NCBI GenBank assembly: GCA_963693365.1
Contig: CAVNZM010000002.1
Coordinates: forward strand, 7,626,001 to 7,690,000
Length of the DNA: 64,000 nucleotides
Direction of reading: 5' to 3'
Source: Amoebidium appalachense
Taxonomy: Eukaryota; Ichthyosporea
In this document: positions 11,863 to 32,875 of the stretch, piece by piece
Layout of the letters: each line of letters begins with the position of its first letter
How positions within the stretch are numbered: the stretch's first letter is position 1
The notes under the pieces: generated by a model
Told to the model about the DNA's origin: nothing
Databases searched by the model: none
What the model saw: only the letters and a program-made list of their open reading frames with translations
Position numbers and translations under genes: made by a program

Positions 11863-13037
11863 GGAGAAGAAGAGAGTGGAAAGATATGATCGCTTCCAGT
11901 GTATTTTGTGGAAACTTTCGCAGTGAACGACCGACTTAACGTCTTTAGGTTGATCAGCTGCAAACAGGAACAAGTTAAAAAGTGTAAGACATAATATTCT
12001 GGAAAGAGGTGGTTCAAGAAAAAGCTGTTACTATGCACTGTTCCATTCGTCAACTTTTTCAGGACGCATCTTTCTGAGTCACCTCCTGATAATTTTATGA
12101 CTACCTCTGCTCCCCACCCCCACCGTCCCTCCTGCTTGAATGCTTGATTACCTCCATGCAGCACCCTCCCCCTACCATCCCATTCCCCCATCCATCGTTT
12201 TCGAAGTCGCAGCCCGGTTAATGAGTAGCTCATAATTTACGCCCCTCCCGCCTTTCTCCCCCCCTCCCCCTCCCCCTCCCCCCTTTTTCCACACCCACAC
12301 CCACACCCACACACCCACCCCTTAGTGCATAAATACACACAACCCCTCTTCCATTTAGTTATTCAATAACCTGGAAGGGGGATGGCCTGGGAAAAAATTT
12401 GGGATCTGGCTTTGTCCGATTGGGTTTAGGTACCAGTGTATAATTTACTAAACGAGACCTCCGTGTCCAGCACAAGTGGAGAGTACAAAAATCTATCAGC
12501 ACATCTCAAGCACAATACAACAGGCACCACTTGCGTTCAATACAACTATGGAAAGCGCAATTCACGATCTAAAGGCACGTCTCGTGCATCTTCAGATACT
12601 TGCTGGGAAGGTGGTTTAGCCAAAGTATTTATCTACCAAATATCTGTTATATCCCCTGTAGGACAGCACTTCAAGAAAGCGTCTACACGGTGTTGGCATG
12701 GTTCAGATTACTCTGTTAGTTTCTCCCCTCTCCAACCCGGCCCACACACACCCTACTCTTTCCGGGGAAGGAAAAAAGGAAAAAAGAAAACAACAAAAAA
12801 AAAAGCTCGAGCCCTTTCATCAAAATGTTATCTAAGGTAAATCTATATACTATATACACCTCAATCAGAAAAGGTTTCTCTGAGCCTCTTTATCAAGTAT
12901 CAGTAACTTTGAAAAACATGCACCATGCAGATGTGCATGGCAACCCCAAACTCAGATAATTATCTACAAACCTTGAAGAATCCTGACCAGGGGCTCCGTT
13001 CGATTCCTTCTCGAATTATCAACCACACGAGTCAAAC

Positions 13038-14521
13038 TCAGTTCAGCGCCTCGCACATTGCCGTGATTTCAACGTTAAACTCCGTAAACCACTTAGCCTT
13101 GCACCCGTTGCAATAGTCATCCACACATCTCTTTTGGCCCGGCACCTTGCACTTTGAGATGGAGCAGGGTGCAATGTTGCCGCACTTTGCCGGGTTGGCC
13201 ACGCAGATTTGCGCCGCAGACGGGAGGTCGCAGTTGTAGTTACCCTCAACACACTGGCACTGTTTTTGTTTTTTGTTTTTTTGTTTGTTTTTGGTGAGGG
13301 GGAAAGGAGGGGGGGGGGGGGGGAGGGAGGGAGGGGAGAGGGGGGGGGGGGATGGTTAGAATGCAGAGCACTGTATGGAAGCACAATTACGCATTGAGAA
13401 CACGGTGCAGGACACCGTTGCAAACCCTTCGAAATGCTCCCCCCCCCCCCCCTCCCTTTCCCCCTCAACCCCTTCAATGTCCCCCTCCCCTCCCCTCCCC
13501 CCCCCCCCCCCCCCCCCCGGAGCCCTCCGCCCACACACACAGACACAGACACACACACACACATCCCGGCAACCCCTCACCCCTTTTTTCTACTGATTCG
13601 GTCGGTTCTATTAACTTTTTCGTACTTTTGCTTGCCACCACCACCGCGACGTCCCCAACCCTCCTAAACCACCACCCCTTTGCACCCCCTGGAAGCCCTG
13701 CTTTTCCTCCCCAATGCCCCCCTCCCCCTCCCCCCTTCCCCCCGTCCCCCGTCCGCTCTCCGCACCTCCCTTTTCCCTCCCAACTCAGCCCTAACCAAAT
13801 TCTTCGCCACCCACACCCATGCCCACTTACCACTTTCTGGTAACCAGCGTCAAACCCCGTCCAGCCACTTGCCACCCACAGTCCACTAGTGGTGTAGCAC
13901 CCGCAGAAGCTCAGTGAATTTTCTCCGTTCATGGCCTTAAGCAGTTTTTTCTCTGGACGGGGAACAGCGCGGCCCATGTAGAAGAACCCACACGAGTTAA
14001 GGTGGAAGACACCCTTCGGGTCATCTCCCTTTTTTCCTAATGCGGTAGTAATCAGGTCTCCCTGCTTGAGCAATGGGAGACCGCACTTGTCGGCATCCAT
14101 CGGCACAACAACCTTCGCATCGCTTCCCTGTTTTTTTTTTCAGGAATAATATTAGTTTTTTGTTTTGCCAACGGTTGTTTGTGTTAAAGAGAGAAAGAGT
14201 AGGCCATCAGGGCGGGGAGGGGGGGGGGGGGAGGGAGGGGGAGGAGGGGGGAGGGGGCGGGTAAAGAGAGAGAGAGGGAGGAAGGGGAGAAAGAGTTCGC
14301 GCGTTTTCGTGTGTGCGTGTAATTGTGTGTGTGTGTGTGTGCCTGTGCGTGTGTGTGCCTGTGCGTGTGTGTATGTGCGCCTGTGTGTGTGTGTGTGTGT
14401 GTGTGTGTGCCTGTGTTTGTGTATGTGTGTGCCTCAGGCTGTGTGTGTGTCTGCCTGTGCCTGTGCGTACGTGAGTGTGTTTGTGTTAGTGTGTGTGTGT
14501 GTCTCGCTCTCTCTGTATGTA

Positions 14522-14569
<48 letters not shown>

Positions 14570-16313
14570 AGTGTGCGTGTGTGCTTGTGTGCGTGGATGC
14601 AGCCTGCATCTGTGGTGTACGCGTACGGATGCGTGGTTGTGAGTGTCAAGAGTTAGGGGAAGGGGAAAGGAGAGCCCGGATGTACGGGTGTGTTTATGGG
14701 AAAACCATGACTGGTGACGGGGAAGCAAAGGAATCAGATAACGAAGTGGAACAAGCAGGGGGATAGTCAGCGTATGTGTCAAAGAGGCAGGCGGGGGAGG
14801 GGCGGGGGGCGGGGGGTGGGGGTGGGAGGGGGGGGGGGGGGGGGGAGGGGGCAGGGTTGAAAAGGGGGATGGGGGGAGGGGGGGGGCAGGGTTGAAAGGG
14901 GGAGATGGGGGGGGAGGGGGGTAGTGTACTGGGACTTGCGGCTCGGGAAGATACATTAGGAGGGCTGCGTCATCGTGCCTTCTATTAAACTTCTGAGTAT
15001 TAACGGTTTCGTTTTTTCTCCTTTTTTCTTCCTCTTGTTTTTTTTCCCTCTTGTTCCATTATCACATTTACCGAGTCACGTTGATTTTTGTGCTACCCAA
15101 ATCCCGTAGGCAGGGAACAAGGCTCTAAAGCTTCACTGAAGCACATAAGTCGATAGAGACCTGGCATTGAGACCCTCGATGATAGAATATCAGTTCCCTT
15201 TGCCCTACAAGGCCACGCCAATCATGGTGATCCACCCTTGCAAAAAATCACTCAAGGCTTGTTGAGACCGTAGTTTGAATCACTAGCAGTCACCGGAGGG
15301 GGGGAGGGGAGGGGGGGGGGGGGGAGGGGGGGGGGGGCTGGGTAACCACCTCTGCCAGGCCCTTAAAGGAACGTTTGACCCGGATCTTGTATTGCAGTTC
15401 CCGCCTAAGTGAGACGATTTCGTGTTAGAAATGCATCTTGCGGTGCACAGTGACAGGAGGCGGCAAAAGCACGTCTTGGGTGTGTACTAGCTATAGTTGT
15501 GAAGTTAGGGTTTGCACACCCATGCCCACCATATTTCTCCTGAGCTCTTGCCCCACTTCAGCAAACACACAATTTCAACACACACACAAGCTGTAGCAAT
15601 CCTAGCAGGCATGCAAGTGCACACAGTACAAGCACATGATATCGCCTCAACACCTGCACAAGACCCCCCCCCCCCCCCCCTCTCTCCCCCCCTCCCCTCC
15701 CCCCGCCTCTCCCCTCTCGGCCCCACTAGCCCCCCGGCCCCAATAGAAAGAATGAATCGGATAACAAGTAAGGAACAGGTGCCTGAAGCAAGAATTTGGG
15801 CGGGGAGGCAGGGCGGGGAGGGTATGGGTGTGTGTTGTGTGGGAGAGGGAGGGTGGGAGGGCCGGGGGGGGGGGGGGGGGGGGGGGGGGAGGGGGGGGAG
15901 GGAGGACGAAGGTGCGGTAGTAGATTGCATGCTTTTCTGTTCCGAATCATGGTTTCCTTTCCCTCTTTGCATCCCATATTCTCCAGTGCACTTAGTGAAT
16001 GCAAGTGTGTGTTCCTCTACATACATAAGACTTCGTTCTCCAGTGCATGGAAGATAAGAGAGTGTGTGTAGATCATGGGGAGGTTTACGATTCCCGCTCA
16101 AGTTTTCGCATGTATGCATGCCACCTAATGAATGTGCGTGTGTGTATGTAATGTAGAATGGTGTATTTGAATGCAAACGACACACTCGCAGCAGGCAGGC
16201 GCGGAACGGTGGTTTTGAATGTGTGTGTGTGTGTGTGTGTTTGTGCGTGCGTGCGAGCGTGCATGTGCGTGCGTGTGTGCGTGCGTGTGCGTGTGGGTGT
16301 GTGCACGGTGTGT

Positions 16314-16359
<46 letters not shown>

Positions 16360-16517
16360 GTGTGTGTATGTGTGTGTGTTTGTGCGTTTGCACGCGTGTG
16401 TGTGTGTGTGTTTCACACGGTGTGTGTGGGCCATGTATGTACGTACGTATACGCGCGTGTGTGTGCATGTGTGTACGTATGTGTGTGACGCTGTGTGTGT
16501 GTATGTGTTTATGCCTT

Positions 16518-16549
<32 letters not shown>

Positions 16550-16573
16550 TTGTGCGTGTGCGTGTCACGGTGT

Positions 16574-16609
<36 letters not shown>

Positions 16610-16726
16610 ATCGTGTGTCTATGTCATGTTGCCTGTCTGTGTACACATGTATGTGTTTGTGTTGCACGTGTACGTTGTGTGTGTGTGAATGTGTGTGTGC
16701 TGGTGTGTTTGTGTATGAGTGTGTGA

Positions 16727-16819
<93 letters not shown>

Positions 16820-17425
16820 GTGCGTGTGTGTGTGTATCTGAAAGCGACCGTGTATGTGCATTTGTGCCCATGTGCAGACTGGCACCTGGACACTGGCACA
16901 TGTGCACTGATGACCATACATAGCGTGCACGCGTAGTGCATGGTGTGTTGGTGCTTGAATACATATTAACCGGATTCAGAGGCGTGCGACAGTTACAACA
17001 TCCATGGCCCCTACCATGGTATATGTATGGTTTGTCCATGCTTGTGTGTGTGTGAGTATGTGTTTTGTTCCTGCAAACGTCCAGACCTTGAAATGCCCCG
17101 TTTGCCTCCACGGTACACCCCACCCCAGCTAGCAGCCCCGTCATTCACATGTCATGTGTGCGAGTCAGTAACCATTGTCATCATACTCACAAACACACAA
17201 GCAAAAGCATACACATTAGGCAGAACACACACATGAACCAACACCCATACACATATTCCACGCAGCCACCTACTTTGCCCAGTCGTGTGCCACGGAAACC
17301 ACCCGTGCCTCGACCACGTCCGCGGCGTTCTTCAGCTGGCCGCATGTTGTTTGTTTTTGGCACGTGCAGGCAGCCAGAGCGCCTGCCACGGCACACAGAA
17401 CAACAACAAGCTCTTTAAGAAACAT
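13038..17425 (-). CDS. Secreted TIMP/netrin-module (NTR)-like protein
   Basis: Four exons, 17274-17425, 15350-15404, 13831-14127 and 13038-13259, agree in phase and give 241 residues. Exon 1 encodes a signal peptide (about residues 1-19) ending in Ala, so the mature protein starts Cys-Thr-Cys, as in tissue inhibitors of metalloproteinases, where the N-terminal Cys chelates the protease zinc. Exon 2 encodes the strand leading to FKG typical of NTR domains. Exon 3 carries [12 protein letters not shown], a Cys in HLNSCGFF and a closing CGC, matching the TIMP pattern of YLI-G, C and CxC. Exon 4 adds a module of about 73 residues with 11 cysteines that I do not recognise. Likely extracellular. Protease inhibition is inference from the Cys-x-Cys terminus; NTR domains also occur in other secreted proteins. 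Exon 2 could end at 15347 instead. Confidence 0.8.
13358..13440 (+). repeat. Dispersed repeat copy, diverged
   Basis: Starts AGAATGC directly after a G-rich tract and contains the family block GAACACGGTGCAGGACAC. It sits in the last intron of the TIMP-like gene and ends at a C run. Confidence 0.5.
14216..14934. repeat. G-rich and (TG)n block in TIMP-like intron 2
   Basis: Alternating G tracts, TG/TGTGCG arrays and further G-rich sequence. It reads as CA and C on the sense strand. Confidence 0.85.
16218..16838. repeat. Long (TG)n-rich array in TIMP-like intron 1
   Basis: Imperfect TG array with TGCG variants. The purest part, about 100 bp, is at 16731-16834. On the sense strand it is CA-rich. 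Confidence 0.9.
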
Positions 17426-17770
17426 TTTCTGGTGAGGAAGGAAGAGATTGTGTGTGTGTGTGTGTGGTGAGTATGAAAACTGGCTTGTTTCAACAACTTG
17501 ACAGAGTCGCCGAGCGACGACGCCGACCCTGACGCCAACCAGACTACCCTTCTGCCCCAGTGCCCCGGCGGCCGCCCCCCTCGGATTATCGATTGTTGAT
17601 TGGTTCCAAAATGCAAGCCTTCAGGTCCAAAATTCCAAGTGTGATGGATGGCTATTTCTACAGATAAAGGGGGACAAAGGAAACATATATATATATTATC
17701 TTACTTTGATCGGATAAAAATAGGTAAGCCCTACTATAAGCATTTTTCTTATTCTGCAAATGTAAAGCTT

Positions 17771-17866
17771 CACGTGACGTGACCATTATGAAAACAAGCA
17801 ATGATCTCGATTGGGCCACATATAGTCTTAGCCAATCAGAGGTAGCTTTGATTTAGGTAATCCAAT
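17771..17866. promoter_or_regulatory. E-box/CRE-like site and CCAAT cluster upstream of TIMP-like gene
   Basis: CACGTGACGTGAC at 17771-17783, ATTGG at 17810-17814, and CCAAT at 17832-17836 and 17862-17866. They lie 350-440 bp before the start codon. NF-Y type control is inference. Confidence 0.35.
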
Positions 17867-18026
17867 CGCGCTGCGGGTTCTTTAGAGGAGGGCAAAAGGA
17901 TTGATGATCCCCAGCCGGTGAGTCAGCTAGCGCTGAGGCACGAGCGGCGCAGCTGCCTCTCTCTCTCTCTCTGCCCCTTACACACACACACGCACACACG
18001 CACGCACGCACGCACGCACACACGCA

Positions 18027-18074
<48 letters not shown>

Positions 18075-18084
18075 TATGTACACT

Positions 18085-18240
18085 GTGACATTTCTATTTT
18101 TTATTTTTATTTAATATTTTTTCCCCTTTTGTACATGTATATGTTCCCGGCGAGGTGCCCCACGGGGCCCTCATGGCCATGGGGAACTACCGTCTTCCAC
18201 CCAGCACCGACAGTACTCTAGCTAGGGACAACTAAGCTAA
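18085..18240 (-). mobile_element. Possible retroposon 3' end with A-rich tail
   Basis: Read on the minus strand, a GC-rich unique stretch is followed by TGTACAAAAGG and then an A-rich tail (AAATAAAAATAAAAA type). This looks like the 3' end of a non-LTR element, but no reverse transcriptase frame or target duplication was found. Confidence 0.25.
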
Positions 18241-19063
18241 CACACCCGTAACAATCCTAACTATTTGCAAACGCTTAGCCCAGGTTATTCATATGTAAAA
18301 TGTGACGGCACTCACACCTCAGGCAAAAAAAAAAAAAGATCTCTCTCCTGATCATGAACTCTCTCTCTCGCGATGAACTTTTGATAAGTTTACAAGTCCG
18401 TGCAACTTGGATCCTGGCAAGGGCTAGCCTAGGCCTGTTGATCTTTTTATCTTTGCTGAGCCCCCAGTAGTGTGTAAAATGAAACCATACAGCAGGAATT
18501 TCAAAAGAAAGCACTACGAACAAGGGGTGGGGTTTGAGGGGTGCACGTGGGTGGGGATGGGTCGAGCTGGGATATCGATACATGTACATCGCCTCGACTT
18601 GAACCTCCTAGGGCCTATAAATTTCACCACCATCTGTGCTTTCTATTTACATGTGTTTGGTCATACATACCTATTTACATTATATAATTATAATCACGCA
18701 TTCATGTATATTAGTGGCATGTGGTGATGATCCCACAGAACACACTCGGTCAGATCTGGTGGAATGCAGAAAGCCTCATTCGGGCCTCTAAGCACGAGAA
18801 ACACCGAAACTCATCCGGTATTTAACAAATGCATTCCGCAATAATTTCAGTTTGCGCATCACCCTCTCTGGTTGGACCCCAAATGTCCCATGTCAGATAT
18901 GCAGTGTGACTGCGTGCACGAACTACATGGTCACGTGAGGAATATTTATAAATCCTCAATAGGCCTAGGTCCAAGAAAAAAGGAAGAAAAAACGTAAATA
19001 CAAAACAAATCGTCAAAAAAGCGAAGCAGGATAATATCTACATTTCGCTACATGAATCCCTCC

Positions 19064-19098
19064 CCCCCCCCCCCCCCCCCCCCCCCCACCTTTTTTTT

Positions 19099-19158
<60 letters not shown>
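19064..19158. repeat. C run, T run and G run in series
   Basis: C tract, then about 18 T, then about 50 G, with no unique sequence between them. It lies just downstream of the SMP-30 stop codon. Confidence 0.9.
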
Positions 19159-19160
<2 letters not shown>

Positions 19161-19316
19161 TGCACGCACACACACGCGTCGACAGTAATTACAGGAATAG
19201 AGGAGACAGGGGATTGCAAAGAGGTACACATTAAGTGGTATAGCAGGAGGAGAAAATAGAATACGAGGGGAAAAAGAATAAAGAACCCCAACAGTGACAC
19301 AACTGACGCTACAAAG

Positions 19317-19918
19317 TTACTGTACGCCAAATATGGGCTCATGAATCCCCCTCGAATTTCCGGGAAGTTTCACCACAAAGACCCCCCCAGAAGTAGGCAT
19401 TTTCAGTAATTGGTCGGCAATCATGCGCTTTCTCGTGGTGGTTATAAATAGCAAGTCCATGTTCTCTCCACCAATCGCAACGCAAGTAGGATTGGGCACT
19501 GGTAGCTTCACCGTCCAATCAGCCTCTCCCGTTTGTGGGTCATGCCGTTGCACCTTCCAACCCCCGAACACGGTCGTCCAAATGCCTCCTTGCGAGTCTA
19601 CCGTTGAGCCGTCGGGAAACCCCAGGTTGTCCGCACCGAAATCTCGCAACAGTTTTGGGTTTTTAGGTACTCCCGTTGCTGTTTCATACTCGTACGCTAA
19701 TAATTTCCGATCTGGTGAATCGCAGAAATACATTGTGCATCCGTCAGGGCTAAAGCATATGCTATTAGTTACCCGCACTCGGAGATCGCCGAATAGTGGT
19801 TGGCCGGTGAAATCTTTGTCCAGTCGAAAAACACGTGCAAGTTTACCGGACTCAGTATCGTCTGCATTGCGTGGATGGTAGCCACCGAATATGAACCTGC
19901 ACGTGTACATGTACATGT

Positions 19919-20011
<93 letters not shown>

Positions 20012-20335
20012 CATGCACGCACGCATCTGTGTCTTGTGCTTCGGTGGGCGCAATAGGTGCGGAGTTTGAAGGAGGTACCCAGAGAAGAGAGTGGGGGAGG
20101 GGGGGGGGAGGGGGGGGGACACATTGGTTGGTTGGTGAGTATGCTGGTTAGACATGTCATCACATGCACTACAGAATATATAGGGGGAGGGGGTGGGGAT
20201 GGGGAGAGAGGGGGGAAGAGAGAGAGACAGGGAGAGATCAGGTGTAGGTGCAGGGAGGGAGGAGAGATTATGAGAAAAAACACGTCCCCCCATTGTGTGC
20301 CCCCTAGGCCCCCGCATTACCCTCCCTTTTCTTCT

Positions 20336-20368
<33 letters not shown>

Positions 20369-20393
20369 TTACCACTCCTCCCCCCTCCCCCTT

Positions 20394-20448
<55 letters not shown>

Positions 20449-20652
20449 AAACCAAGACCTGGCTAATGTGCCATCATAAACAAATTGATTACAGATCAAT
20501 TTACACAACACGGGTCAACACCAATTGGCATATATTGTTCCTGCCATTGCCCCCCTCCCCCCCCACCCTTCCCCTCTCCTTCAGTCCACCCACCACCACC
20601 TTACACACCACCCACCCATTTTCCCCAGCCACACGTGCTCACATGAACCCCC

Positions 20653-20707
<55 letters not shown>

Positions 20708-21026
20708 ACCTGCCCCCTGCCACCACCAGAGAACAAAACCACACCAGGAAAAAACAAAACAAAACCAGAGGTGAAGCAGGGAAAAATTCCAAGACAACCA
20801 AAACGGGTAAGCCTGGGAAACCCGAACCAGCAAATACAAAAACCACGCACCTTCCCTGCCTGTCACACCTCCCGTCGTTTAGCCTCACCCCCTCTGGCCT
20901 ATCGGGATAATCCCACACCCTCCGCATGGGCCCAACCCCCCACTCGAAAATGTCCACCCCTGACTCTACGGCCACGAGGAAATGCTTGGGGTCCTGCGTG
21001 TGTGTGTGTGACAGTGTGTGTTTTTC

Positions 21027-21058
<32 letters not shown>

Positions 21059-21073
21059 GGGGGGAGGGGGGGG

Positions 21074-21157
<84 letters not shown>

Positions 21158-21392
21158 CGCGCGCACGCGTGTGTGAGGTGTGCCCGTGGGGATGTGTGTG
21201 TGAGTGATGGGATGAGCCAAAGTTCCGTTCACAGCACCAGTTAGGAATGCGTTCAACCACAACACAGTGGCAGTTTTTTCTTTTTCTATTTCTTCCCCCC
21301 CCCCCCCCCTCCCCCTTCCCTCTTCCCTCCCCCCCCCCCTCCCCCCGACCCAGTTTTTCATTGGTCTCTCTCTCTCTCTCTCTCAATCTGTC

Positions 21393-21463
<71 letters not shown>

Positions 21464-21711
21464 GCACCTTGAGGCCATGGAAGTGCCAGTACGGATACGA
21501 TTTTTTTTTTTTTTTTTTCTTTTGCTGGGGGGGGGGGGGGGGGGGGTTTGAATGCGGAACACGGTACGAAGTACGCATACACGAAGGACACATGCAAAGG
21601 CAAACATTCAAAGGCAAACAATCAAGTATGCAACATAGCCATGCGCACAGGGGGGGGGGGGAAGGGGGGCAACATGTGTATCATGTGTGTGTATCATGTG
21701 TGTGTGTTTGT

Positions 21712-21742
<31 letters not shown>

Positions 21743-22156
21743 GGGGAGGAGGTGGTGGAGGGTTCGCCAACATGAGTGTGTGTGCACATATGCGCGCACA
21801 TGTGTGATGTGTGTGGGTGCATGTGTACGCATGGCTATGTGTTGTGTGTGCGTGTGCGTGTGTTAATTATGCGTGTACGCGTGTGTTTGTGTGTGTGTGA
21901 CAAGTGGGTTGGGGAGGGGGAAGGGGGGGGGGGGGGGGGGGGGGGGGAAGGAAGGGGGGGGCAGGAAGTGAGAGCGGCAGAAGGGAAACGAGGCGCATCC
22001 ATGTCCACACATGGCCATCATGGAAAAAAGAAAGAGGATCCAACCGAGTTGAGCAGGTTATAAATATGGCAGTGGCCCGTGTAGGTGGTAGAATGACGAA
22101 GATTTTGTGTTAGTAGCTCTACAGAATGCAAAGACCAAGATATTAACAGATTCTAA

Positions 22157-22242
<86 letters not shown>

Positions 22243-22778
22243 GTTGGGGCGGGGGTGGGGTGGGTGTGTGTGGGGGGGGGGGGGGGGAGGGGGGGGGGGG
22301 GGGGGAGGCGAGAGATGGTAAAAAAAGCTGCGGCATCGTGACGTTCGCAATATTCTTTCCTCAGATTGCTGTTCTTGCTTCTACTGTTTCTACTTCTGCT
22401 ATCACAACAGTTCTCATCTTTATTCTTTCCTAAGTTTGCTGGGAAATTACCTATTAATCTTATGACGCAATTATAATTCTGCCAGGTTATGAATAATTAG
22501 ATGTTAGGTGCTATTAAAGATCTTCCTTCGTAGAGGGAGCAATGGAGTTATTCCTCTCTTCTCTCCTATACTCTTAATCGACGTTATCGTCAGGATATAA
22601 GATGAAAATTAAAATCATTGGGGACCTCCTAGAGAAGGCAGGGGTGTGTGAGGCATTGAGGCAGAACCTGCGTTCAGCCCCCATCTGTTGGTAGGATGGG
22701 ACGTAAAAGGCGCAGAGAAGTGGAGGGGGAGGGGAGGGTGTGTGTGTGAAGAGTGAGGGGGCGAGGGGGTCGCGACAG

Positions 22779-22822
<44 letters not shown>

Positions 22823-23489
22823 AGGGAGAGAGAGAGGTGGGGGTAGGGAGAGGGAGATAGTGTGTGTGTGTGTGCGCGCGCGTGTGTACGTGCGTGTGTG
22901 TGTGTGTGTGTGGGAGAGAGGTAGAAAGACGGGGGGGAAAGGGGGGGAGGGAGGGAGGAAGAGAGACATGGGAGCCGCATGGGAGGGTGGGGGCAGGGGG
23001 GGAGGATGGTAATAAGTAGGCAGGGTGTGTGCGCTGATGTGGTGTATGTTTGTGTGTGTCAGTATGTGTATATGTGTGTCATGATGTGTTTGTTATGTGA
23101 TTGCGCGGGTGTACGTGTGATCGGGTCTGTGCGGCGTGCGTGTGTGCGAGCGCGAGCCCGCGGATCTGTTTAGGTGCTTGTGGGTACGTTTGTGTGTGCG
23201 CTGTGTTTGTGTGTGTGTGGGATGGGGGGAGTGGGGGGAGGGGGGTGGGGGGGCTGTTTAAGGACAGGGGGAGAGAATCTACCTCCATAAGTGCCAATGA
23301 ACATGGTTTTTCCTCCAGGACCATTGACTCCACATCTTCACCTGTTTCCCTACATCTGTGGATCTTGTAACCATCTATGTCCACCCAATAGAGGAAGCCT
23401 GTTCTGCTATCCCACAGATTGCTTTCTCCTAGTACGTCCATGCTGTCCACTAGCAAAGATGCTTCAATCTCTTTGTTTATTTTCGCCAT
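19317..23489 (-). CDS. SMP-30/regucalcin/gluconolactonase family protein
   Basis: Three exons, 23283-23489, 20851-20993 and 19317-19896, agree in phase and give 309 residues, close to the usual 300. The fold is a six-bladed beta-propeller that hydrolyses sugar lactones with a divalent metal. Visible family landmarks: LGESNLWD with Glu22 (metal ligand), RLNDGRCD (substrate and structural Asn/Asp), VTNSICFSPDG with the metal-binding Asn, and GFPDGSTVD with the ligand Asp. No signal peptide, so it is likely cytosolic. The substrate cannot be read from sequence. The start is the ATG before AKINKE. The exon 2 acceptor directly follows a CACACACGCAG stretch. The two introns (about 950 and 2,290 bp) are mostly repeats. 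The gene is divergent from the UXS1-type gene. Confidence 0.9.
19919..20008. repeat. (TG)n array next to SMP-30 exon 3
   Basis: About 45 TG units, followed by CGCACGCACGC. On the sense strand the CA array ends about 25 bp before the acceptor. Confidence 0.95.
20340..20446. repeat. C-run and (CA)n block, SMP-30 intron 2
   Basis: A pure C run at 20340-20367 and a (CA)n array at 20396-20446. A C then A run follows at 20649-20704. Confidence 0.9.
21035..21166. repeat. G tract, (TG)n and (GC)n beside SMP-30 exon 2
   Basis: A G-rich tract, then about 70 bp of TG, then a short GCGC segment. It lies immediately upstream of exon 2 in the transcript. Confidence 0.9.
21547..21650 (+). repeat. Dispersed G-tract-flanked repeat copy
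   Basis: Starts TTTGAATGCGG straight after a G run and ends at CGCACAG straight before another G run. It contains an internal duplication of the AAAGGCAAACA block. Confidence 0.7.
22160..22305. repeat. (TG)n array and G tract in SMP-30 intron 1
   Basis: About 80 bp of pure TG followed by a G-rich stretch. Confidence 0.95.
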
Positions 23490-24653
23490 GGTGCGAGGTT
23501 GTAGCCTATGATGTTGTCCAACGTCGTCCAAATAAGTGTGAACATGGGACCATTGGGATGATGGCAAGAAAGATAAAAAAAAACACGACTCGATCCGTGG
23601 ACTCTCGAGCTCCTTCAACTGAAAATTTCTGTGGTGTACAGTAAAATTTGTAACTGAGTAAATCCGTCAGTGTTATCTGATTGGGTTAGAGAGCATCACC
23701 GAAGAAAGTGAATGACGTCACGAAGTCAACAGCGGTGTGTTTGTCCGAGACGGATAGTTGACGATATGTGTATGTATACCATATATTACATAACATTGTT
23801 CAAGTGTTATTTTTCTTTTAGTTTTTTATCTTGGAAAAAAAAAACTAAAATGTCATATGTATGTACAAGAGAAAAAGCTTTTGGTGAGCCTACATATATG
23901 CTGGCAGATCCGGACTGCATAGCACAACTGTGACGTCATGATCGCGGTTTTTTTTTTCGCCGCGGAAGGCCTGTCTCGGCTACGCGCACGTACGGTTTTA
24001 ATACGGTGCCGTGAAAACACACATGCGCATAGTGCAATTGTGTCACTGCAACGGCTTAAATACATGAATATTTACTGTGTTTACTCCTTAGAATTCTTAT
24101 ACACGAAGAGTATGTGCAAGTACAGCATGCATTTCTGTTGCCTCAAAAGGCCTACCTGCCTACATCAACTCTTTGCATGAGCCTCCGGGACGGTTACCAC
24201 GGCGATCTATGTTTTGCATACTATGTTCGGGTTAGCCAATAGCATTACGCATGTTTTCCGGATTTTACCCATGTCAGCCAATCATAACCGCAGATCTTAG
24301 GTGACCTTTCATTTGATTCGCGCGCTCTGCCCGCCCCTCGACTCTATCTGTGTATCACGTTGTTCACGCACACAAGTTTTGTTGTTTTGGAAAACACTTG
24401 AAAACGTTTGATTCTTTTACCTACTTAGGACATGTTATTTTACACATCGTTGGGTTGACAGGAGCGACACACCTTCTACCACCTTTTTTTTTTCGCCCGC
24501 CCCTTTTCACCTTCGCAGCAGCATTGGCCGGGTGGTTCGTGTGGTGGTTGGCTCGAACAAGGTTCAATTTTTCGTTTTCTTGAATCAGGGGCAGTTAGCT
24601 TCATTTTTTTCCTCAATAGCAACACAGAGTTGGGGCGGTAACTGGATGATACG
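23490..24653. promoter_or_regulatory. Divergent promoter region, SMP-30 / UXS1-type genes
   Basis: About 1.16 kb between two start codons pointing apart. It is largely free of simple repeats, unlike the introns. CCAAT boxes lie at 24236-24240 and 24278-24282. No other gene was recognised. Confidence 0.5.
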
Positions 24654-32610
<7,957 letters not shown>

Positions 32611-32692
32611 GCAATTGGTGGTTTTTATATTGTTTTTTATTTTTATTTTATTCGATTTATTTATTGTTTATTTATTTTTCATTCCTTTTCTT

Positions 32693-32736
<44 letters not shown>

Positions 32737-32844
32737 ATTTCCTCGAATGGACCAAACTTTCTCTTTCTTCCTCTGCTGTGATGGAAGAGAGGTGGTTAAT
32801 CTTTTAAGGGAGAAGGTGGGGGGGGATGATGGAGAAGGGAGCAG

Positions 32845-32875
<31 letters not shown>

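Larger units (their letters stand above)
10808..13037. other. Intergenic sequence between CDK and TIMP-like genes
   Basis: Holds the presumed CDK promoter (near 10808-11700), a 54-G homopolymer, C-rich sequence at 12240-12320 and low-complexity A-rich sequence near 12765-12805. Open frames at 11150-11479 and 12436-12840 lack recognisable domains and are not called as genes. Confidence 0.5.
17426..19316. other. Intergenic sequence between TIMP-like and SMP-30 genes
   Basis: Contains the presumed TIMP-like promoter, CA/CACG arrays at 17980-18072, a possible retroposon end at 18085-18240, and adjoining C, T and G runs at 19064-19158. I see no further gene. Confidence 0.5.

Noticed and set aside
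12436-12840. 134-residue plus-strand open frame with Lys-rich end
   Set aside because: No family signal and low complexity; it lies between two minus-strand genes.
17040-17150. Candidate second exon of the TIMP-like gene
   Set aside because: The segment at 15350-15404 fits both phase and the NTR pattern ([11 protein letters not shown]), while this one does not.
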